From: Glossina fuscipes
Taxonomy: Eukaryota > Arthropoda > Insecta > Diptera > Glossinidae
Direction: 5' to 3'
DNA length: 64,000 bases
Assembly (NCBI RefSeq): GCF_014805625.2
Contig: NW_023998415.1
Location: 49,076,461 to 49,140,460, forward strand
Shown here: positions 47,272 through 60,734 of the stretch, in pieces
How positions within the stretch are numbered: position 1 is the stretch's first letter
Layout: every line of letters starts with the position of its first letter
The notes under the pieces: generated by a model
Databases searched by the model: none
Seen by the model: only the letters and a program-made list of their open reading frames with translations
What the model was told of the DNA's origin: nothing
Made by a program: the position numbers and the translations under genes

Positions 47272-48090
47272 AGAAAATTATATTCGATCATGACCGAATC
47301 TTTTGTACCCATCACCGTTATCGATAAGTAAAAGAACTAAATATTTATGCTTTATATTGTGGACTCGATGTGACTGAGTTTTTTCCATTCTCCAAATAAA
47401 ACTTGTTAGTGCATAGGCGTGTGCTTGGAAAAGTTTTTTTGCCATTTTTTAGGCGATATCTTCAGTTTCGCTAATGAGAGAATGTGTACCACAAATACTG
47501 TAAATTTTTGCAGACATACAGACAGACAGACGGACATTCCGAATTTAAAACGGGTCAAGAATTTATGTGCTTTACAGGGTTTTTGAAGCTTCCTTCTGTG
47601 CGTCGTACAAGTATGAAAAAAAAAATTTAATTTTAATATATTATGAAAATGAGTAGGCGTGGCTAATTTTGTTCATTTTTTAGAGGCACTAGAGCATCAC
47701 CGATAAAATATACATTCAAGTTTTTGTGGAGTTATCTGCTGTAAGTTATGAGTAGAAAGCAAACCGCTAAATTTTTTATTCCTTTGAAAAAACTCAGTTT
47801 CAGTTTACGTAGTATTGCAGGCGTCTCCTTGGCGATTGGTTTAACCCATTCAGAATTTGCAATTTTTCTATTAAATTTATGGTCGATCGTTTCTTTTTTG
47901 CGGACAAGAGAATGTTTAGAGTGAACATTACAGTGACGGACAGACGGACAGACGTACATGCTTATCGATTGGCTTAGAATTTGATACTGATCAAAAATAT
48001 ATATACTTTGTGAGATCTCTGATGCATCCTTCTGGGTGTAGGAAACATTTTCGCAGAACGAATGTACCCCTCACCTTCCGCTGATGAGTA
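47272..48090 (-). mobile_element. Family 2 interspersed repeat, near complete
   Basis: The left edge GAAAATTATATTCGATCATG and TTTTGTACCCATCACC match the copy at 22294. The first core remnant 'cagacagacagacggacatt' is at about 47518-47538. 'gtaggcgtggctaattttgt' is near 47653. A second core is at about 47935-48040, where the minus strand reads the TA stretch, TCGAT and the GTCY tract. The right edge TACCCCTCACC is near 48064. Compared with the 22294 copy it lacks the nested MITE, giving a pre-insertion reference. Confidence 0.75.
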
Positions 48091-48577
48091 CAAACATGTC
48101 GATACGAATAATTAAAATCAGGCCCATCTACTGTTGGATAAAAAATGAACGTAATACCTTTATATAGATGCTCGCAATTATTAAGAAAATGACCTAATGT
48201 TGGAAAAGTGTGAAGGATTTATACAATTTTTTTTCGTTAAACTTTCTTGATTAATACGCCCACTATAAATATATAAGTGCTCCGAAATGTGACAATGAAC
48301 GAAACATGACCAGGTCACTATTCCGCCGACTGGACAGCGACCAGAAAGTAACCGTTCACAGCGGCTAAAAAAGTAGCCCCGCTAAGATAACAGTGACTTG
48401 TAAATTGATGGTCGCAACTTTTATGCATTTCGTTTGAAGGCTGGTAGTACCCAGAAATCATGCGGATCTGCCAACATTGTTGCTGTGTACGTGCCAGACC
48501 GGAGACTGTAATAAGTGATGTAATTTATATGCACACATTAATACTGTACCGCCCGACCACCACCACCAACCATCAAC
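48091..48577. other. Non-coding DNA, probably includes decayed LINE sequence
   Basis: It precedes the reverse transcriptase relic. A GC-richer patch (48300-48560) may be the lost palm region, but I could not read motifs in it. Confidence 0.35.
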
Positions 48578-49607
48578 GTGTTTGTCCTGTTTATAAATGA
48601 CTTACCAAATGTAATAATATACTCTCGTGTTGATGTATGCGGCTGGCATTAAGCTGATCTACACCTTGACTGATGGTCGAGCACGAGTCTATCTTCAGCG
48701 GGACCTTCAAAATCTTTACAAGCTGCGCTGTATTAATTTGATGTTCCCGAATATTAACAAATGTAAGGACATGGCTTTCTACCACATTAATGAGCTCAAT
48801 ACATCGTATGAAGTGAAAAATTGACGAATTTATAAACCAAATTCAATTATAGATCTTGCTTGCAGTGCTGTTTGATCGAAAAGTGTCCTTCGGTGCACGT
48901 ATTAATATTGCCGTTAATAAGGCAAAAGGCAGAGTGGTCTTCATCAAGCATTGGGCCAAAGAGTTTCGTTAATCCTTACACTACCCGGTTTGTTGTATAT
49001 ATGTATGTATATATATATATATATATATATGCTAGCGCGATTTATTCGGGAATACTGTTCGATTATTTAGGATTCACAATATGATCCTTACCGTAAACAG
49101 GTTGAGTCAGCTTTTACTGTTTTGCTTACGATGTTTGCGTTGCAATCCTAACATTCATCTTCCGTGATATAGGAATCGTTTAACGCTTATAAAGCTGCCC
49201 ACTCTTAAAGGCAGACGAGTTATGTGTAATATGCCGTTTTTTCATAAACTGCTGCCTAGCATATCTAATTCTGAGTACTTCTTATCTAAATTTGAGTTAA
49301 ATATTCTATGGCAAGGAAGGTTAAGGCATTTTCGATATAATGATTGACTTCGGCGTGAATGCTTCCACGATTAAGCCGAAGATTATCAAACACTTGAATA
49401 TTCTGTAATGTAAGAACCGGTTCGGCTCGGTTGGGTCTGTGATTAATCCTTTATTATTATGTTTGCCGTTAAATTTATGATGTGGCTAATGTTTGATTAT
49501 ATAATAATTAAATCGGTTGAAAAGCGCAATGTAACTAAATGAATAAAACTACTAATAGGCTATCGGCCGGTAAATTGTTAAAAAATAAATTATTATTATT
49601 ATTAAAA
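48578..49607 (+). mobile_element. Jockey-like LINE relic, reverse transcriptase C-terminus and 3' UTR
   Basis: The plus strand opens with VFVLFINDLPNVIIYS, the block before the catalytic box. After a frameshift it continues LMYAAGIKL, where YADD has become YAAG and both aspartates are lost. DLQNLYKLRCINLMFPNINK follows, then FDRKVSFGARINIAVNKAKG (about 48868-48925). After a (TA)n tract (49009-49030) sitting inside the former frame come LTLIKLPTLKGRRVM (about 49170-49215) and ILWQGRLRHFRYND. A 3' UTR of about 250 bp ends in a TTA/ATT-repeat tail (49580-49607). The 5' part is absent. It resembles the 10561 relic in order and spacing but is more decayed. Confidence 0.82.
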
Positions 49608-50704
49608 TTCTTTTAAAGAAAGTCGCAAACAAAAAAGGGAAAAGAGAGATAGACGTGGGGAATGGCCGCACCCCAGTGAATATGTGCCGCCAGTTTCTGA
49701 CTGCTATGTCTTTTTTGACTGAGTACTTAGTATAGCTGTGCGGCAGCCCATATATATATATATATATATATATATACATGACTCTTGTATGACTCTTGTA
49801 TGCATTACGTAGGTAGTGGACACTCAAGATTTGGTAAAAAGGCGTATCGTTTTTATTTTATTTCATTTTTTTTTTTCTATTTTCTATTTGAAGTGCACAT
49901 AATATCTATGTATATTTTCATTGTTTACTTTGCTTTCATTTGTTGATTCATTTTTGTTTTTGCTTTGAATGTCTATTCGAAATTACAAAAAGTTTGAGCT
50001 TATAATGTAAGTCGAAGGAAGAGGGTATGCTTTAAAAGCATTAGTGGCATATAAGTATACTACTCGTACGTACTCGTTTCACGTTTGCATTTTCTACTTG
50101 GTTTTTTTTTTTTTTTTTTTTTTTTTGAATACGTTGTTGGCTTTTATTCATTCATTCATAGTCAAACTAATGTGAAACAGACACGAACAAAGGCTTTTCA
50201 TGCCTTTGCAAGCATAAAATTGCTATCTTCTTGCAGCAAACAATCTAAAGTGCTTTATAATACGTAACCCACATCATGCAGTACCAACAATCACAAATGG
50301 ACACCTATAACCAATACCATAAGTGGAACTATGTAAAATCTATACTTGTCTCACGCATAAGTAGACGATGGTCGATATATGATTCCTAGTATAAATAAGA
50401 CATAGACTGTGCTAAAGTGAGTCGTCGTCTACCAGTTTATAACCTGTTATTACATGGTCTATCCATCGATCGCATGTTAAGTCGATTCAACTTTTTAATT
50501 TATTGCTGAGTTCGTCCTATAGTCATAATCTTTATGAATGTATTTTTTCAATAAATTTCGTCCTTTAACTGAAGCGTCAATAAATGGACGCACAACTCTT
50601 GATTTACACTGTTGTAATGTTTATACATTTGAATAAGTGGATGTTCCCTATACGTCAAGTTCAAAGTTGAACAACATTTTTATTATTATTTATTACATTC
50701 TAAG
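49608..50704. other. Non-coding DNA with (TA)n and poly(T)
   Basis: (AT)n at 49750-49776 adjoining two copies of an 11-bp unit (TGACTCTTGTA), and T26 at 50101-50126. Nothing else was recognised. Confidence 0.5.
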
Positions 50705-50965
50705 GTTGCGCGAAAGCTGTTGAGATAGATTTACGTTTTATTACGCCGATCGATTCAAATTCATTCTCTGACTCGATGTAAGCTTGCCTGTCCATATGTT
50801 CGACCTACGGGCCTCAATTTTTATGATATTCCGATGAAATGTGTTACACGGATGGATTTTGGGCCAAGAACGAACGCTATTGACAATGGTGTGGTCCGGA
50901 GCATTTTTTCGATTTGCTGATATAAAACACCTTATTTTGAAAAATCGGTGTTCGGGAAAGTGGTG
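50705..50965 (+). mobile_element. Family 1 repeat fragment
   Basis: Core and first part of the body: 'acgccgatcgattcaaattc', 'gtaagcttgcctgtcc', then 'tttttatgatattccgatg' and 'acaccttattttgaaaaat', in the same order as the 15805 copy. Both termini are lost. Confidence 0.65.
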
Positions 50966-52289
50966 TACGTTATTTAACGATAGCCCGTGGGCCATTGTGA
51001 GGTTTTTTTAGATTAAATTTAGTTTAATTAGTCAATAAGGTCCCGCTACTTAAGTTGAGCTTTAAACCTATTGTCTGCCTGTATTATGTCTGTCCAAGTT
51101 ATCCTTTGTTCTGTATTTAAGTAAAGATTTTTTTACAAGTGATTTTATAGTTTCCAGAACTGGCAACAACATTCTTTCATATGCTTGTGGATATGCGTGA
51201 AGAGTATTAGTCAGTTATCGTGTCGATGGTAGTTTATCAAGCTACGACCTCTCAATGTGAATATCATTAAACTTAATGCATTAGTGTAAGATGTTGAAAT
51301 GTATTCAACGCAGTTTTTAGAGGGTCCGATTAAAACAAAAGCCCAAGTGCGGCATGTGTTACTGTCCATGCTTGATTCGAAAGAAGACGACAGATTGGTA
51401 TGACGGAAGATAAACAATGGATGCATGGCTCAGACTAAACGAGCCATTGATGTCGATTGTAAAAGGAAATATTCATGGCGCTTCATTTAGGCAAAAAAGA
51501 AATCATTGGAACTGTGCTCCAGTAATAAATGACGAAACTGACCCGATCATTAACAGAAAACGATTCCAATATAAGTTGAAGTTCAGCGATATTTTCTCGA
51601 ATCTCTTGGCATAGTTCCTCTCTGAGTGATGTTAATGCAAAAGAATCCGCTTCGTTTTGTACGCCAATGTGCGCTTGCATTCATCGGATGCGTATGGATG
51701 ACAACTTCTAGATTTTGTCACTGCTTCTCGTCTTAGCGTCGACAGTCAGCATTGTACGGGTCAGATTCTCCTGTATGACGAGTGATGGATGAAATCTTTA
51801 AGCATCGGCATAACGTAAACTGTGGTGTGTGTTTCTGTATATGTATGTTCACCACAAGTGGTGACAGGCTGTTTAAGTGCGGGGTAAATGTGAAAAAAAT
51901 TTGATTTACAACAAACTCAAAATACTTTTCTACTTTCTTTGCGCGTACACCGCAGATGGTTGACCGGCATCGTTTGTAATACAAAAATGCGCATCAACGA
52001 TATCATAAAGCGTACACATTTTTGATGAGCTTAAGATAAAGCTTGACTTGACACCTATCGATTAGTTTTCCCTATCTGTAAGAATGTGAAGACCTGGACC
52101 TCAAGTCCATTTTGAATATGAACTTATTCCGTCTGTAAGAGTGCTTACAATGGTCAACATGGATAATAAATATTGAAAGTGTAAAGTAACCACAATCCTT
52201 CACAATTTAAATGAACAAATGAGTCTGCTGCGCTTATTAGCTCAAGATCAGCATGGAAAAAAGTGAATTTTTTAGCCTGCAAGAGTCTG
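50966..52289. other. Non-coding DNA, nothing recognised
   Basis: Opposed open frames of 65-83 codons around 51211-51984 overlap on both strands without any motif. Confidence 0.45.
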
Positions 52290-52450
52290 CATTAATTAAT
52301 GTAGGATCCGATAAAAGTATTCCCTAGAATCAATTCAGAAATCGAATCGGTTAATCGTCACGCCTACTTTTGATAAAATTGCCTGTAAATTTTTTGTATC
52401 GCTTTGAGATGGTGGGTATTAAAGATTCGACAAGGTGAATAAAACTTTCC
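52290..52450 (-). mobile_element. Family 2 repeat end fragment
   Basis: A family 2 end in inverted form: GATGGTGGGTATTAAAGATTC at 52409-52429 is the complement of the GAATC...TACCCACCATC terminus. 'cgtcacgcctacttttgat' just before it recalls the body of the family. Confidence 0.5.
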
Positions 52451-55264
52451 GACTTGTTTTTTTTTAGTAAAATTGTCGTGTAACGGAAAAAATCATGTTT
52501 TAATTGAACGTTAACTGTTGTTATATGTAAACTACGACAAATTGCTGGTAATATAGTGTTGTTGTGTATGAATACAACAGTGGTGTTGCACGTTCAACCG
52601 TAAGCAACATTTAACACCCAATATATATATATATATATATATATGCATAGATATGTATGTATAGAGTTGGTTCGCATGCACACAAAAAGCAAGTGGAAGA
52701 TAATATGATTAAATATTTGAACATATTATTTTTGTAAACATTATATTTACACTCAATTATTATTGATATGTAACAATTTTCAAAAACAACGACAACAGAA
52801 GAATATCAAAAATAAAAATAATTAAAAGAATTAAATAAAATGCAAAAATACAAAAAAACAAACAGAAAAGTTTTTAAATGCACAGCAGTGTTTCGTGCGA
52901 GTTTCATATAAAACTTATTTACAATTTTTTAATGTCAACTATAATAAAAGATACGTAGCAGAATCATTAAAAAAAAGGAATAAATTAAATAAAAAATTAA
53001 AATGTACAAAATTCATTAAATACGACACACACAAACACACACAAACACACATACACACACAGTCATACATACCCGTTTGCTCATACACATAAGTTATAAG
53101 CTTTCATTCATTGCTACATGCGAGGCAACAGCATTTAATCGTGGTGTGCGGCATATATTATACTCGTGCTGACCGGGATATTCATTTTATTAAAAAATTA
53201 CGACAAAAAAAGGAAAAAAGAAAAAACAACTTCACATCCAAGGATATCTAAGTTGCGTATAAAGCATGTGTATTTATATTCATTTTAACCGTCAGCACGA
53301 TATAAAGCAAGCATACTATGTCAGCCTTATCGAATGTACTAAATATTTCTTAAAGTGCTTAAATAAGAAGACCTCACATGCTTCTAGCTCTCTTCGCTAA
53401 TTCTTTGATGAAATTCGTATCGAATTTTAATGCGTAGAGCTCTAAATATCTTAAAACATTTCATTAGTGTTAGTGTAAACTAAAAATTCTCTAAAAATTT
53501 CTCTAACACTTAAAAAAATCTGCACAAAACACAATTGGCCAAGCATTTGCTGGACTGCCACTCTGGATGTCGTCTTTATCACAACAAAGTGGCAACGTTT
53601 CAAACGACGCCTGCCAGAATTTCATCTGATTTCGATCACCTCTTCGCCAAGCTATTGCGGTTTTACTTGCATTATTTTCAAAACAATAGAAAAAATTCGA
53701 AATTTCGTTGTACATTGTTTTTGTGATAACAAAAAAAAAAAAAAAAAAAAAAACAAAACAAAAACAAACAAACAAAAACCAAATTCCTTTCGCAGCCAGC
53801 AAGTGATTTAAAAATTGTTCAGGCAACTGCTATCGGTTGAAAGTATCAAATTTTTTATGTGCTTTTCTATTATTAAACAGAGTCAAAAATTGTTGCCGCT
53901 TCGGGTTGCCGGAGAATACCTCGAAAAAACATTAAAAATTGTTTCCGATAACCGGTAGGTGGTACATGTAGACATTCATTGCTTTTCATTAATTTTTTCG
54001 AAATGGATATCGTATTTCCAACCTTGAATTGTTGCGCTTCTTCACCTTTGACCCTGAAAGCATATTACGCGCTTGGATAATTTAGGTAAGAAGATTTCGA
54101 TAAGATGATGAATTGATTGTGTGGGAAGCACATTCTCACGGTCCTGACACTTGTTCCTATAACAAAAAAAAAAGTATCGACATATTGGAGCAGCATTTAA
54201 GGTAATTGCCTGCGTAAACGAAGACAAATTTTGAAGAAAAACACAAACAAATAGTATTTCCGGCTTAATTCTGATGGATCTGCAGGAAAAATCATATAAA
54301 TTTTAAACGCAAAAGATCTTGAAGCCGGTAACGATTTACATAGCCGAGATGGATTTCAAATCGCTCAGTGTTAGAATGCCCGATTAGCATGTTGAAAATT
54401 TGAATGTTTACAGAGAAACATTCAAAAAAATGGCTTTGATCCTATACACAACATTCTCTCAGTATACGGCACGTGTTTTTGTCTACTCTTGAGGTTTTGC
54501 AAGCCTTAAGGCGCAGCAAGATCCACGTTTTCTTACTTGTATTTAAGTTACGTTTATCCCTTATTTACTACACAGTTCTTGGTGGATGTATCTTAAAAAA
54601 TTCCTTTCACTCAATATTAGACGCCAAGCTTAGCGAAAAGGCAAAAGTCAGTTATCTTCTGTTATATAGTCATGTGCGAACATTTTCCTCGCATACGCTA
54701 ACCGCGACATATTTTTTTCATTTGAAGCTAACTATCCTTGCCGCTTAAGTGCGTTGAAATCATCCAATGTAATAGTTGTCCTTTTTTTCAGTGTAAGATT
54801 TTAAGGCATTTTTAAATTTGCCTTAAACTCTGCTGGTGTTAGAAATGGGACAGAACTAGAAAAGCTTATAAATTACATATATATATGTATAAATACATAT
54901 ATATTACATTGTTGGAATAATCTCACGAGCCAGTCTTTGCAAATCGGTGAAGGTGCGTAAAAAATGGCACTGTCTTGTCGGTGTCACTAGCATTAATAGT
55001 ATAAACGTCGTCCAAAACTTTCAAATAAACTTTGATATCGAAATGATCGTATGTATGACAATCACGTTTAAAGAAAGCATAACAATGCCTATCATTACAT
55101 AAAAACAAAAAAAAAGTTAAATTTTTACTGAAGCTGTTGACTACCTAATATTAAGGGTTTCCTATCACTCTACTTCACTCCATTCTTTTTTGTTTAGCCC
55201 AAGAAGATGAGTTGGAGATTTTATGAGATGCAAAAATTAACGATCATTGTGAAAAGTCAACTCC
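52451..55264. other. Non-coding DNA with simple repeats
   Basis: (AT)n at 52619-52644, (AC)n at 53025-53065 and A25 at 53729-53753. A GC-richer patch (53530-53660) is open on both strands but matches nothing I know. Confidence 0.5.
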
Positions 55265-55505
55265 ATCCAGATGGTAGTATCTGTCCGTCCGTCCATCTAT
55301 CTTTGAACTCTTATAGCTCAAAAATTCGAGTTAAAATGACTAGACGAGCTCGGAAATCGATGATAACTCTTCCGCGATTGTGAAAATAGAAAATAAAAAA
55401 GTAATGCTAGGCCAGTAAGTAACATCCAGTGAATGAAAAGAGTTTTTGATCAATAAACTAAAAATAAGCTATATATTTATTAAGGCGAGGGTGGGTATTC
55501 GAAAT
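55265..55505 (+). mobile_element. Family 2 repeat fragment
   Basis: The GTCY tract ATCTGTCCGTCCGTCCATC lies at about 55279-55297. An inverted family 2 terminus (GGGTGGGTATTCG) at about 55489-55501 closes the segment. The left half is missing. Confidence 0.5.
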
Positions 55506-58500
55506 TCGCCTTCGCGTTGAGTGCAAGGCTTTGAATCTGCGTTTTAATATTTTTTGTTTTTTTTTTTTACTTTTTATAAAATTAAGTTAATGTCATGTAA
55601 TCAACTGGAACATATGCACATAATTAAATTTATAGATGGCATACAGTTAAACGTATATGATTATGACTACAGAATTTTTCAATCCCTCTATTATATACAC
55701 ACGCGTTACTTCTTGATATCACTACTACTACTTGGGCGCACATGCACATGGAATCCGTATATTTTTTACGTACAATATAATAATAACATCATAAAACCAA
55801 CGCGAAATATTAAAATTCAACAACACTTTATTATATATCACTTCTGAACCTCTTACCGTCGTTTTGTGCGAAACATTAACTTCTTGGATTTTCTTAAGTT
55901 GAACAACACAACAACAACAATAACAACAAAAATCAAACATTATATTGTATTTTTATACTACGTTTGCTTAAATGTTTATAGTCATCATCATAGCATTTTT
56001 GCATAACTATCGTTTAGTCGAAATCATTCAATTATTAAAAACGTTTATCACTTTCTACGCAAACCTTAAGACTTACTCTGAGAAAGTTTAAATCTTCGCT
56101 TACATTGTTGTTTGCGTTCGTTATATAAATAATTAATTAATCGAATGTATTAAAAAGACGAAATTTCATATAAATTGTACGGTGTGTGTGTTAAATGTTT
56201 TAGTTATTATTAATTATTAATTAAAACAATTATCTCTCGTTAACAAATGGTATATTAAATGTCTTTGCAGTTAAGCGATTATTATCCGATTTAATGAATT
56301 TATTTCAAATAAACTCGAACAATATGCAACACACGATACGTTAAGAAACTTATACACACACCTTAAATCGAATATCAATTGCTTGAAAGATTTTACTCGT
56401 AATGAGTCGTAAAGAAAAACGCGGCATATGTGAAAAATCATTTGTCTTAAAATGTCCTTTGGTCATGCTTTTATCCTTGAGAGAATCTAATCATCATCTA
56501 ATCATCAGTTGTCAGTTATTATAAAAGTATTTGGAAAGACAAACTCAAGCAGCTGAAAAAAAAGTTACATTGATTCTCAAGCTCATTTTCTGAAGTAATA
56601 TTCTGCAATAAAATTTTCCTAAAACTGGATCTACACGGAAAAGTGGGTGGCTGCCTTCAGAAAATACTGATTTCAAGTATGAACGCTGTATTCAATACTG
56701 GCATTATAGTGAGTGCGGCGGAATTATTTCATTCCATAGCTCATCCGGTCCTCTTATCTCATTTCTTCTCATATCGCGTGAAATGAAATTTCTGTTAAGT
56801 AAATCTTGTACCCTAATTGTCCATAAAAATTTGCATCAAATATATAAATAAATTAAGTAAAATTTTGTTTGTTGTTTCATAGTAATCGACGTGGAAGAAT
56901 CTGCAACGAGGTGAAAGACCACTGCAGATGGATTCATAGAAGCCCGGTCGGTACGGTTAAACGACGACGAGTCGCCGTAATGTGGGGCGTGGTATACGGA
57001 TAACTCTAAGAGCAGCGAATGGGAATGCTACAAAAAGCCTACTACTTTTTTTAAACAAGTTCACTCGCGGACACTGTACGTTGCTGGGTGTCGACCACCT
57101 CCAGAAAAATCCTAGAAACCACCGTTCAATGTATGAGACGGTGTAAAAATTACGGATATCGGCTGCAGTGAATTTTTGCTTTTGCACAAATATAAAAGAC
57201 TTCGGGCCGTTGGGATTTCGGATATATTCCGCCCAACAAAGGCGGTTTTATATTTTAATGCTGAGCATGTCGAAACTTTTGGTTTCGGCTGGTTTTTTTT
57301 TTTTTTTTTTTTTTTGTATTGAGTGCACTAAGAGGCAAATGATGTATTCAATACTTGTCTTGCATAATAATAGAATTGCACTGAGTGCTGCTGGTGTTAA
57401 GAATTGCTTTATATGTTCGATTCCTGCGAACTCTCGATAAAATATTTCATTTATAACGCAGCGTTTATTTTGTAGCTCGATGCTGCGTTGTCTCTTCGTG
57501 ATTACGGTCGTATCTAAACGAATAAAAAGGGTTTCTCCTTACGCGCAGGCGTCTACCTGGACCTGACCTAAAGCGGCAAGCCACTGTAAGAAATGTTTCT
57601 TGTTTTGCATGCATTTTTCGCGATAGGACAAAAGCTGATACGGTGATAATATTGGAGAAGATTACTAATCGAATATTTAAGTACTGAAATAAAAAAGATG
57701 GGAAATACAAAGAGGTTTTTAAAAATTTTCAATCTTACGGGATTGATGAGCATTTGAATGAAAAAGTTCATTTTTCGACGAAACAAAAAGGTAATTTTTT
57801 GTTAATAAAGGATGTTTACATAAATTAATTAAATCCATTTGTCTCTCTAAGGAAGTTATTTTAAAGATATTGTAAAAAAAAATTAAAATTGTAGCAGTTT
57901 TCGCTTGGGCCGTTTTGAAAAATCGTGTTCCACGGAAAACGATTGTTACAGTCACGTTTTTTACTACAATAAATCCATCATTACATATTTCCATTAGTCT
58001 GTAATACCGGCACTATAGAAATGACTTTCCATATTCAAGTGTTCTTCCTCATTCTCCTTCCTTGACGATTTTACGCCCGAGAGTACCGTTTTCAGATTAC
58101 CCGTCAAAGCTAGGATCAATATTCGAATTCATAATCAACGAGGAAAAGTGCATCCCAAGCTTTGAGGTTCCTGGCAAACGCACTGAAAGCTTTCGAATCG
58201 CCTCCAGCCTCATATCTAGTCATCGGTTATCGTGATGAAGCTACCCTGGCGAGATGGGAGAAGCTCAAAATGAACAGATATGATCTAGGCTTTCACTTTT
58301 CGGCAGGCATTTATTTGAGATGGACACACTTATCTAACCGTTTAGGAAAAAATCTGAAATTTCAAAACCAAACCTTTTATTGTAGACAGCGTATTCTTCC
58401 CACATAATCTACTAGCTTCAAACCGACTATTAGGACGCGTTATCTGGTTTAGTCATCTCTTTTTGTAACTCTAGAAACGCGATTTTTATCGATGTCTTTT

Positions 58501-60609
58501 TCTTGAGAATTTGTAAATTTTCTTTTCTCAATGTCTGCATATCAGCGGCCGTCTTAATTGTAGCGGCTTTCCTATTCACTTGCAGCTATCGAGATGGTTA
58601 TCGAAATTTTTTTATTGCTTATGATTTTCTACGATTTTCCAACCATTATTAGGGATTTCCCCTCTGCTATCTCTCAGGCTTGTTTTCACTGGTCATAGAC
58701 TGTTCTGTCAGCCAATACCGCGGCATCCTTTTTCATTAATTCAGGTTTCTCGTTTGATAAATCAACTCCCGCAGTGAAAGAGTTGATCATTTTTTTCAGC
58801 TAACTGTCAATACAAAGTGAGAGGGTATAGCTTTGCGTCTACTCTTGTGGAGGCATTCTTTACATTTCAAGAATTGTGTAAGTCTTCTCAACTGTTAACT
58901 GGAAAGCGCGCGCGCCCCCATTGTTAGTATACGATTAATACTTATTAACAACTTGCTTTTTATATAAAAATCATCGCAAAATTGACGACAAGCTTCTTCT
59001 TAGCTGGACTTAAGGTAAGAATAAATCTTGAAGCGAATTTTTATGGACATACTGCACACAATTTGTAATCTTCGCCCCCATCCGTTCATTAGTGAAATGT
59101 GAATTGGGATTTCTTAAATCTTTGTATTCGTGAATCCTGCAATTTCCTCTGTCCTCGCAACGAATGTAGTCTATGATAGAGGACATTCCAGAGCCCTTAC
59201 CGACGCCTATTAATGCACTATTTGAAACTACTTTCTAGGTTTGGTTTTTTTTTTTTTGCATTTTTGGAACTCTATATTTACATATCGCGTTGTGGAAACC
59301 ACGCCTTAGCTTAAATCTAATCGCGTCTAGTATAGTCCCAATTGTGTTTTCATATTTACGAAAATTTCTTAATTTAACAAATCTTAGCATGGTTTGCGGA
59401 GGAGGAAGTTTAGAAAGACTTTTCTAGAGGGGGGAAAAAAAAAAGAAAAAAAAAAAGAAAACACTCTTCCAGGCTTTACATTTGCATTGAAATCTGTTTT
59501 ATTTTCAACAATGATTAATTAAAATCTACAAATTTCATAAAATAATTAATTGTGTTTTTATTTTTTTTTTATATACACTTTAAGTTTAATTTCAAATTAT
59601 TTAAATGCAGAAATTAAAGTCAATCAGTTTTCTATTTTGAAGTATTTTTATGCAACAAATCGACGATATTCGCATGGGTTTAGTTCATTTGTGCGTTCGT
59701 AGGCTTATTCATTTGTTCACAATACTTGCCTTGTTTCGTTTTTGTTTTGTTTTTTTTTTGAGTTTTTTTTTTTTTTTTTTTTTGTTTTTTCCTCGATATG
59801 CAAAAAAGCCTCTGTGGCCACGAAACATTTTATATGCATGCATAATATATGCAAGCATATAAACGCTGATATGCATATAACCAGAGCCTATAATAAAGTA
59901 AAGGTTATGAGGTAGTGAGAGAGAATTTAATAAACACAAACTGATTTTTTCATGTATTTTTGTTTTCAACCGCGCCTGTAATTATGCAACAAATTTTTTA
60001 CTGTAATTAAATATTCTTTTGTAATTTGAAATGTGTATGTGTTTTGTGCAAGTGATGGCTGCAACGACGACAACGACGACAACGACGACAGATGATGATG
60101 GAACGGACGAGAGAGTATCCATAGAGATAATTTGCTGTAGTTGCTGCTGTTGACAATGTCATAGTTGTTGGTGTTGGTGTCACACAATTTTAAAAATTTA
60201 TGTATGAGTACCGAGTGTACACGCACGCACACGCATATATACAAAATGATCCACACGGCTTGTTGTATATATTTTATGCTTGGTCAGGCGTTTAACTCAA
60301 CCACTGTTTTATGCCAACACTATCTACTGCTGCTGCAACTGCAGTTATTGCTATTATTATTGTTGTTGGTACTGTGCTTGTTTGCCTTAAATGTGATGAC
60401 ATTAAGCTTTTGCTAAAGCATATGTGCATGTATATGCATGTGCCCCTCACACACAACATATGCTCATTTATTTATTATGCTCAAGTTACTGAACAATTTT
60501 TGCAGTAAATGCAAATTAAAATTAAGTCTATGCCACGCCTAGCCTTATTCAGTCTCAGAAACAGTACATGTGTTATCAATGCGTATATGAATTTGCAAAT
60601 GCATGCTTA

Positions 60610-60613
<4 letters not shown>
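55506..60613. other. Non-coding DNA, no gene recognised
   Basis: TAAT/ATTA motifs are dense at 56130-56230. T23 lies at 57293-57315 and T-rich DNA at 59750-59782. An ACGACAACG array is at 60063-60090. Open frames up to 97 codons at 57168-58407 have no recognised domain; the minus-strand stretch 57994-57465 may be a decayed element. Confidence 0.45.
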
Positions 60614-60646
<33 letters not shown>

Positions 60647-60734
60647 ATGTATGTATGTATGTATGTATGTATGTNNNNNNNNNNTGTATGTATGTATGTA
60701 TGTATGTATGTATGTATGTATGTATGTATGTATA
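60614..60734 (+). repeat. (TG)n-(TATG)n microsatellite interrupted by an assembly gap
   Basis: TG repeats at 60614-60630 pass into TATG repeats on both sides of ten N bases (60675-60684). The true array length is unknown. The C/V/Y/M open frames across it are artefacts of the repeat. Confidence 0.96.
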
